From Oryzibacter oryziterrae (lineage in GTDB: Bacteria > Pseudomonadota > Alphaproteobacteria > Rhizobiales > Pleomorphomonadaceae), in contig NZ_JAKJIC010000015.1 of NCBI RefSeq assembly GCF_021864535.1, forward strand, positions 57,288-121,287: a DNA stretch of 64,000 bases, written 5' to 3'. Every line of letters starts with the position of its first letter. The first letter of the stretch is position 1. Below are positions 58,624 to 64,000 of the stretch, piece by piece. The notes under the pieces are model-generated. The model searched no databases and had not been told where the DNA came from. It worked only from the letters and a program-made list of their open reading frames with translations. A program made the position numbers and the translations under genes.

Positions 58624-59271
58624 ATGTGCGAACCCATGATCGATTTCCCTAAAGCAAAATCCATTGCCTTCGTCCTCGCGGTCGGTCTGTCGATGGCCGG
58701 TTGCGTGACAAATGGAACCAAGCTCGCCCTGACCGGCACCTCCACCGACACGGCGTCCACCCACAACAAGCTCGACGACGATCTGTCCGGACAGCAGATC
58801 CCGCCCAAGGACTTCCAGCGCGCGACGGTGGACTATGCCACCAAGGAAGCCCCTGGCACGATCATCATCGACACCAAGGAAAAGCACCTCTATCTGGTGG
58901 AAGACGGCGGCAAGGCCATTCGCTATGGCGTCGGCGTCGGCCGCGAGGGCTTCGGCTGGAAGGGCACCGTTGCCGTCGGCTCCAAGCAGGAGTGGCCGCG
59001 CTGGTTCCCGCCCAAGGAAATGATTGCTCGCGAGCATGCCCGCGGCCACATGATCCCGGACATGATGGAAGGCCAGATCGGCAATCCGCTGGGCGCCCGC
59101 GCCATGTATCTCTACGATCACGGCAAGGACACGCTGTTCCGCATCCACGGCACCTTCGAGCCGAACAGCATCGGCACCAACGCGTCGTCGGGCTGCATTC
59201 GCATGGCCAACTATGACGTGATCGACCTCTACGACCGCGTCAAGGTCGGCACCAAGGTCGTCGTGCAGTAA
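58624..59271 (+). CDS. L,D-transpeptidase, lipoprotein form
   Basis: The 215-residue YkuD-family enzyme resembles its upstream neighbour (shared GVGVGR, NPLGARAMYL, RIHGT and SSGCIRM) but has a lipoprotein signal with lipobox MAGC (Cys near residue 27). It is therefore probably anchored in the outer membrane, whereas the neighbour is soluble. ATG 58624 and ATG 58636 are both possible. A clear terminator follows. The pair suggests tandem duplication and relocation of the product. Confidence 0.92.
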   Translation: MCEPMIDFPKAKSIAFVLAVGLSMAGCVTNGTKLALTGTSTDTASTHNKLDDDLSGQQIPPKDFQRATVDYATKEAPGTIIIDTKEKHLYLVEDGGKAIRYGVGVGREGFGWKGTVAVGSKQEWPRWFPPKEMIAREHARGHMIPDMMEGQIGNPLGARAMYLYDHGKDTLFRIHGTFEPNSIGTNASSGCIRMANYDVIDLYDRVKVGTKVVVQ

Positions 59272-59295
59272 TCTGGCCCGCGGACTGAAACAAAG

Positions 59296-59332
59296 AGCCC
59301 GGCTGCGTCTCGCGTGGCCGGGCTTTCTTTTT
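59296..59332 (+). terminator. Terminator after the second L,D-transpeptidase gene
   Basis: AGCCCGGC and GCCGGGCT form an 8-bp stem with a 13-nt loop, followed by TTCTTTTT and preceded by AAAG. Confidence 0.85.
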
Positions 59333-59358
59333 GGATATTCTGCCGACTGACCCCAGCC

Positions 59359-59682
59359 TCAGAAACCCGACATGCGCTTGTTGTAGGATTGCACGACACA
59401 GGCGCGCGGATCGGGCTTGTCGCCGCACTTGATCATCTGCTGGCGCCAGGACTTCTGCGACATCTTGAGTTCCGACACGCCGTCGGCGGGCGCCATGGAC
59501 AGGACCTTGGCGAAGGTCTTGGCGAGCTTGACGTCGAGGGCGGCCAGTTCGTCGTCGCCGCAGATCATCTTTTCCACGTTGGACCTGGCGCCATCGCAAT
59601 CAAAGCTGGGATCGGCCGCCAGCGCCGGTTCCCCCGACACCAACAGCAAGCCTGCCACCAAGACGAAACCCGAGCGCCGCAT
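59359..59682 (-). CDS. LprI-like (DUF1311) secreted protein
   Basis: The 107-residue exported protein has a signal peptide ending near EPALAA and the DUF1311 core with four cysteines (SFDCDG, EKMICGDDELAALD, IKCGDKPDPRAC). The family includes the mycobacterial lysozyme inhibitor LprI; inhibition is not shown for most members. The start at 59682 opens the signal peptide and is preferred over 59742. It converges on the L,D-transpeptidase gene. Confidence 0.85.
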   Translation of the reverse strand: MRRSGFVLVAGLLLVSGEPALAADPSFDCDGARSNVEKMICGDDELAALDVKLAKTFAKVLSMAPADGVSELKMSQKSWRQQMIKCGDKPDPRACVVQSYNKRMSGF

Positions 59683-59847
59683 AGTCCCAACCGACCCTTT
59701 CCTGACGACCAATAAATATAACTCAATGCCTATGTTCCTCAAGTGGCCGCAATCAAATAATCATCACAAATGATACAAGACTTCTTCGAACCCTGCCAAA
59801 ACCGTTTCAGAACATATTTCAACCAGGACCGCCATGCGTGGTCTGAC

Positions 59848-61146
59848 TTACAGCCCACTGGGGCGCTTGCCGCCATGGGCCCAGTTCAACAACTCAACGG
59901 TATGAAGTACCGGTCCGACCGAACCTGACGACAACTGGATCAGGCAGCCGATGTTTCCAACCGCGACCACATCCCCAGAAGCGTCCGAAATCTTGGCGAT
60001 TTTGCGATCCCTGAGGGCCTGCGAGAGATCCGGCTCAAGAATATTATAGGTGCCGGCAGATCCGCAACACATGTGTCCATCCGCGATGTCGCGGACGACA
60101 AATCCGGCAGCGCTGAGCAGAGACTTCGGAGCGGCCAGCACACGCTGGCCGTGCTGCAGCGAGCAGGCGGCATGATAGGCGACCGACAGGCCGCTTGGCG
60201 TGGCGGGTGGAGGAAGCTCAAGGCTTTCAAGGAATTCCGTCACGTCCTTTGCCAGTGCCGAGACACGGGCTGCCTTCGCCGCATAAGCCGGCTCGTGGCG
60301 GAACATGTGGCCGTAGTCCTTGATGGTTGTGCCGCAGCCAGAGGCGGTGACGAGGATGGCGTCGAGGCCCCTGGCCTCGATCTCGGCAGTCCAGGCGTCG
60401 ATGTTGCGGCGGGCGGCGGCAAGGCCCTCGGCGTCGCGGCCCAGGTGGTGGGTGATCGAACCGCAACAGCCTTCGCCCTTGGGCAGGACGATTTCGACCC
60501 CGAACTTCGTCAGAAGTTCGACCGTCGCCTCGTTGATCTCCGGGCGCAGAACCGGCTGGACGCAGCCGGTGAGCAGGGCCACCCGCGCACGGGGTTTGTC
60601 TTTTCTTTCAAGGACATGACCAGGCCGCAGCCGTGTCGAGCGCACGCGCTTGGGTGCAAGGCGCAGGGCGGCAGCGAGCCGCTTGCCGGTTGCCCCGAAC
60701 CGCGTCAGCAGGGGCGCGAAGGGGCGGGCAAGGGATGCCAGACGCAGCGCCGCGCGGAAGCGGCCGGGCGACGGCATGACGGTGGCGAGAAAGCCGCGCA
60801 ACAGGCGGTCGGCCACGGGACGGCGGTGCGTCTCCTCGATGAAAAGGCGAGCGTGATCAACAAGATGCATGTAGTGCACCCCGGAGGGGCAGGTGGTCAT
60901 GCACGAGAGGCAGGAGAGGCAGCGATCCACATGCAGGGCGGTCTCGGGGTTGGCCGGCTGCCCCTGCTCCAGCATGTCCTTGATCAGGTAGATGCGACCG
61001 CGCGGACTGTCGAGTTCGTCGCCCGTCAGTGCGAAGGTCGGGCAGGTGGCTGTGCAGAAACCGCAGTGAACGCAAGACCTTAGAATTTCCTCGGCATCCT
61101 TGATGCGCGGATCGGCCAGTTGGGCGAGGGAGAAGTTGGTCTGCAT
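59848..61146 (-). CDS. glcF: Glycolate oxidase iron-sulfur subunit
   Basis: GlcF carries electrons from the FAD subunit of glycolate dehydrogenase to the membrane pool. The 432-residue protein has two [4Fe-4S] motifs (Cys25, 28, 31, 35 in CVHCGFCTATCP and Cys76, 79, 82, 86 in CLSCLSCMTTCP) and two C-terminal cysteine-rich CCG domains (GEGCCGS and HMCCGSAGTYN). The start at 61146 overlaps the glcE stop by one base. It completes a glcE-glcF pair. Confidence 0.95.
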   Translation of the reverse strand: MQTNFSLAQLADPRIKDAEEILRSCVHCGFCTATCPTFALTGDELDSPRGRIYLIKDMLEQGQPANPETALHVDRCLSCLSCMTTCPSGVHYMHLVDHARLFIEETHRRPVADRLLRGFLATVMPSPGRFRAALRLASLARPFAPLLTRFGATGKRLAAALRLAPKRVRSTRLRPGHVLERKDKPRARVALLTGCVQPVLRPEINEATVELLTKFGVEIVLPKGEGCCGSITHHLGRDAEGLAAARRNIDAWTAEIEARGLDAILVTASGCGTTIKDYGHMFRHEPAYAAKAARVSALAKDVTEFLESLELPPPATPSGLSVAYHAACSLQHGQRVLAAPKSLLSAAGFVVRDIADGHMCCGSAGTYNILEPDLSQALRDRKIAKISDASGDVVAVGNIGCLIQLSSGSVGPVLHTVELLNWAHGGKRPSGL

Positions 61147-62321
61147 CAGATGCGCCCGGGATTGAGGATGCCGGCGGGATCGAACTCGGCCTTCAGGCGG
61201 GTCGACAGAGCCACCAGGACTGGCGATTGCGGTTCGAAAACAGGCACTTGATGGCGAACATCCTCCGGCGCCCGCATCAGCGTGGCGTGCCCTCCCCCGC
61301 ACGCGGCAATGGCCGAGCGCAGGCGGGCGGTGCCCGCGTCATCATGGGGATCGACGGCGAGCCAGAGGAGACCGCCGGACCAATCGTAGACGATCTCGAC
61401 TCCCGGGAGGGTGGCGGCAACAGCAGGGCCGGCGGTGGGGGCGACGGAGACGCGCCAGATGGCCTTCAACGGGTCGAACAGCACGCCTTCGGCATTGCGC
61501 ACATGTCGCCATAATGTCGCCGAAGCCTCGCTGGAGACGACCTCGAATGTCGCGCTTGTGTCGCACGCCGTCACAAGCGCCTGCATGCGCGCCCGCACCG
61601 ACGCCTCGAAGCCCTCGACGCGGATCAGCGTGACCGAGGTCTGGTAACCGAACCGGCTGGCAACGGCCAGCGGCAGGTGCGCGGCGCCGGAGACATCCTG
61701 CGGTGAGCCCATGGCACGGCACAGCGCGGCAACGGCGCTGACGTCGTCGAGACCGAACAGGCAGAGCGTGGAGACGGTCTCGGGCCGCGGCATCACCTTC
61801 AGCGTCACCTCGGTGAAAACCGCGAGCGTGCCGTGCGAGCCGCAGAGGCCACGCGGCAGATCATATCCGGTCACATTCTTGACCACGCGGCCGCCGGCCT
61901 TGAAGGCCTCCCCCTTGCCCGAGACGGCGCGAATGCCGAGGACATGATCGCGCACCCCGCCGGCGCTGATGCGGCGGGGGCCAGCGAGGTTAGCCGCGAG
62001 GAGCCCGCCGATGCTGCCCGGACCGGTGCCGTAGAGCGGCGCCAGATCGATCGGCTCAAAGGCCAGATGCTGGTTCTGTGCGGCGAGCAGCGCCTCGACC
62101 TCGGCCACGGGCGTGCCGGCACGGACGGTCAGCACCAGTTCTTCCGGCTCATAGGCGATGACGCCGGTGAGCGCCGACAGGTCGAGCGCCTGATGCTCGA
62201 CCGGCCGGCCCAACCCGGCCTTGCTGCCGAGCCCGCGGGGCGCCAGCGGCACACGATCGGCAATGGCTTGCCGAACGATCTCCACCACATCGGCTTCGGT
62301 ATCGGGACGAAGTGCATTCAT
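61146..62321 (-). CDS. glcE: Glycolate oxidase FAD-binding subunit
   Basis: GlcE is the second flavoprotein subunit of glycolate dehydrogenase. The 391-residue protein has a p-cresol-methylhydroxylase-type FAD domain with APRGLGSKAGLGRP and YGTGPGSIGGLLAAN, then GGRVVKNVTGYDLPRGLCGS, and the C-terminal FDPAGILNPGRI. The ATG at 62321 follows a GGAGGGAGA site. The catalytic glcD gene, normally just upstream, is not there. Confidence 0.94.
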   Translation of the reverse strand: MNALRPDTEADVVEIVRQAIADRVPLAPRGLGSKAGLGRPVEHQALDLSALTGVIAYEPEELVLTVRAGTPVAEVEALLAAQNQHLAFEPIDLAPLYGTGPGSIGGLLAANLAGPRRISAGGVRDHVLGIRAVSGKGEAFKAGGRVVKNVTGYDLPRGLCGSHGTLAVFTEVTLKVMPRPETVSTLCLFGLDDVSAVAALCRAMGSPQDVSGAAHLPLAVASRFGYQTSVTLIRVEGFEASVRARMQALVTACDTSATFEVVSSEASATLWRHVRNAEGVLFDPLKAIWRVSVAPTAGPAVAATLPGVEIVYDWSGGLLWLAVDPHDDAGTARLRSAIAACGGGHATLMRAPEDVRHQVPVFEPQSPVLVALSTRLKAEFDPAGILNPGRI

Positions 62322-62963
62322 GGAGGGAGAATGACCGCATTCTTGCACCGAGGAAAGAGGTTTGCGGCGAACGGGCGGAAGCCTCGCAGTCGGCGACGGT
62401 TCGCACCTGCCGGACGCATCCAACCGCCCTCACGCCGGACGCAGCCTCCATCGACCGGACTTGCGATCTGACGTTGTTGCGCCGGATCGTCTCCGAACGC
62501 ACAGCCTTGCGCTTGATGCCCCGGCCCGCCGGTAGGCTGTCTCCTGCTGAAAGAATATCACCTAAAGCATTATGCAGCTCAAAATAGGTGCAGGTCACTG
62601 CATAAATGCATAGCTTTACCATAGCAGCGAACAGTCGCGCTTTACCATCTTCGACCATAAGCCTTTATCAACAAATCGCTTTTTGAGACAGGACAGCCTC
62701 GTTTACTTAATATAAAACAGTTTCAACCCTGCGCTTGCGTCCGCCGCCAAATCTCATATATTGCGCTGCGGCAACTCGTGAATGATGAATATCTCAGTGC
62801 CCTGGCGGCTTTTTGCTGCTTGTCGATGGCATCGCTTTTCGCGCTGACGACGAAGTGTTCGGACACCTCCCGGTCAGGAAGAGCGCCACTGTCGTGTGCG
62901 GGTTTTATGTGAATGTAACGAGCCTCCCGTATTGGGGCTTCTATTTCTTGTGACGGCGGGTGA
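62322..62963. other. 642-bp gene-free region upstream of glcE and the NusG paralog
   Basis: I see no supportable gene. The first 200 bases are GC-rich and the middle, 62540-62760, is AT-rich, with short palindromes such as GCATAAATGC and a run ACTTAATATAAAACAG that may hold promoters. It separates the glycolate genes from the start of a probable polysaccharide locus. Confidence 0.5.
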
Positions 62964-63524
62964 ATGAGCTTGTTTTTCGGCGAACAGGTCTGTTTGGAAG
63001 CGTCTGCGACGGCTGGTCTCCAGGGCCAGAGTCGGTGGTACGCCATCCGGACCCAATCGCGAAAGGACGCCCTGGCCGAACTCAACCTGAGACGCCAGAA
63101 CATCCGCGTGTTCATTCCGCGCACGCTCAAGCGCGTATGCCATGCACGCAAGGTTGAGACACGAAAAGCCCCGTTGTTTCCCGGTTACGGCTTTGTCGAG
63201 CTGGACCTTGCACGTGAGGGCTGGCGGCGCGTAAACAGCACTGTCGGCGTTGCACACCTGATAACGGCCTTTGAGCGCCCCCTGGCTGTCCCCGTCGGCA
63301 TCGTGGAGGACTTTCTGTCCTTTTCGGACACTGACGGCATTGTCGACCTTTCAAAGGGACTGGCGATCGGTGCCGAGGTGCGGTTGCGCAACGGGCCGCT
63401 TGCCGGCGCGACAGGGTTGCTCCGAGGCCTGGATGACAAGGGCCGCGTTGAAGTGCTGCTGCAGATCATGAACGGCCAGATCACGGTGAAGACCTCCAGA
63501 GAATTGCTGGAGACCATAATGTAA
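62964..63524 (+). CDS. NusG-family specialised antiterminator (RfaH/UpxY-like)
   Basis: The 186-residue protein has an N-terminal extension of about 22 residues, an NGN domain (about 23-115) starting SRWYAIRTQSRKDALAELNL with the signature APLFPGYGFVEL, and a KOW domain (about 132-182) with LAIGAEVRLRNGPLAGATGLL. It is too divergent from housekeeping NusG and stands alone rather than with secE and rplK, so it is a paralog of the RfaH, LoaP and UpxY kind that reads through long exopolysaccharide operons. An ops-like element lies 198 bases downstream, before a UDP-sugar dehydrogenase gene. Confidence 0.88.
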   Translation: MSLFFGEQVCLEASATAGLQGQSRWYAIRTQSRKDALAELNLRRQNIRVFIPRTLKRVCHARKVETRKAPLFPGYGFVELDLAREGWRRVNSTVGVAHLITAFERPLAVPVGIVEDFLSFSDTDGIVDLSKGLAIGAEVRLRNGPLAGATGLLRGLDDKGRVEVLLQIMNGQITVKTSRELLETIM

Positions 63525-63891
63525 TTCCCCTGCTCCTTTGTGGCCGTTCAGCCTCTCCGGTCTGGTTCCCAAGCCAGAGCGCTGACAGACACTCAAGTGC
63601 AGGACATGAAGACCAAGATGAATGCGTGCTTCGACCTCTTCGAGACTTGGCGAAAGACGAGATACCGAAGCACTGCATGATCGACGCATGACAACGGGTG
63701 CAGCACTGGCTTCACCCGAATGGCGGTAGCATGGCACTCTCAGGACGAGCTGTGTTGCTGGCACAGACATTTCGCCAAGAGGGGCCATCTGCCGTCAGAA
63801 AAGGCGCGAAAGACAGGATCCCAGGGTACCATCGCGTGGCCAGGCTGGTCACTCAAGTTTCTGAAACATCTGCGTTTGTGGAGTATTGGCT
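63525..63891. other. 367-bp leader between the NusG paralog and the sugar dehydrogenase gene
   Basis: No gene is supported. The stretch probably contains an untranslated leader for the downstream operon and holds the ops-like element at 63722-63733. Confidence 0.5.
63722..63733 (+). promoter_or_regulatory. ops-like antitermination element
   Basis: GGCGGTAGCATG matches the enterobacterial ops sequence GGCGGTAGCGTG at 11 of 12 positions. In E. coli this site pauses RNA polymerase and recruits RfaH. It lies on the sense strand 159 bases before the UDP-sugar dehydrogenase start and after a NusG paralog gene, which is the right place for a recruitment site. Confidence 0.55.
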
Positions 63892-64000
63892 TTGAAGATC
63901 GTGATGATTGGGTCGGGCTATGTTGGCCTTGTGTCGGGCACCTGCTTTGCCGATTTCGGCCACGATGTGGTCTGCATGGACAAGGCGGTCGACAAGATCG
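63892..64000 (+). CDS. UDP-glucose/GDP-mannose dehydrogenase, start only
   Basis: Only 36 codons lie in the window. The N-terminus reads [20 protein letters not shown], the Rossmann NAD-binding motif GSGYVGLV characteristic of UDP-glucose 6-dehydrogenases, followed by [16 protein letters not shown]. The start is TTG at 63892. UDP-glucuronate made by such enzymes feeds exopolysaccharide synthesis, which fits the antiterminator gene upstream. Confidence 0.9.
   Translation, partial: MKIVMIGSGYVGLVSGTCFADFGHDVVCMDKAVDKI

Noticed and set aside
63351..63788. A 145-codon minus-strand open frame near the window end
   Set aside because: It overlaps the NusG paralog on the opposite strand and has no recognisable domain.

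Overview
The window is a high-GC chromosomal stretch from an alphaproteobacterium, most likely of the order Hyphomicrobiales (Rhizobiales). The pointers are the coxB-coxA-ctaB-coxF-like-ctaG-coxC-DUF983-surf1 cluster, a ChvI/ChvG pair followed by a short HprK, an EIIA-Man-type protein and HPr, hisS-hisZ-hisG in overlap, a CIRCE-controlled groESL, an IalB-family protein and an alphaproteobacterial-type LexA box. I cannot name the genus. I saw no rRNA, tRNA, CRISPR array, prophage or intact insertion sequence.

Layout. 1-5.5 kb, minus strand: a cut-off MATE pump, a TerC-family membrane protein, a HAD phosphatase, TldD, a PPOX flavoprotein and IalB. 6-12.7 kb, plus strand: the aa3 oxidase subunits with their heme and copper assembly factors. 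12.8-19.3 kb, minus: a membrane GGDEF/EAL protein, an acetyltransferase, an M16 peptidase and threonine synthase. 19.5-25.9 kb, plus: a patatin lipase, a second MATE pump, ChvI/ChvG, HprK, EIIA and HPr. 26-36.9 kb: MutL, a cupin, a flavodiiron protein, two HAD/transport/GNAT groups, a sigma-54-activator-like regulator without GAFTGA, a small copper chaperone and a TipF-like degenerate EAL protein. 37-44.6 kb, minus: a lipoprotein, lspA, ileS, an orphan repeat-type protein of unknown function, ribF and a MaoC hydratase. 45-48.7 kb, plus: CheY, CheZ and groESL. 49-55.2 kb, plus: an SbmA/BacA-like ABC transporter, DoxX and hisSZG. 55.2-62.3 kb: Tag, a second CheZ-like protein, two L,D-transpeptidases, an LprI-like protein and glcEF. 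62.3-64 kb: a NusG paralog, an ops-like element and the start of a UDP-sugar dehydrogenase gene, which looks like the entry to an exopolysaccharide locus.

How the parts relate. The cox cluster builds the terminal oxidase, and a FixK/FNR-type box lies in its leader. ChvG-ChvI and the incomplete PTS (HprK, EIIA, HPr, with no sugar permease) form a regulatory block. CheY, two CheZ-like phosphatases and the TipF-like protein point to a flagellated cell.

The most notable non-coding signals are a dispersed three-hairpin repeat present three times with compensatory stem changes, a REP-like inverted doublet beside mutL, a duplicated groEL 3' end around a perfect palindrome, three TGACTCC heptamers at 10-bp spacing, and an 11/12 match to the enterobacterial ops element just after a NusG paralog gene.
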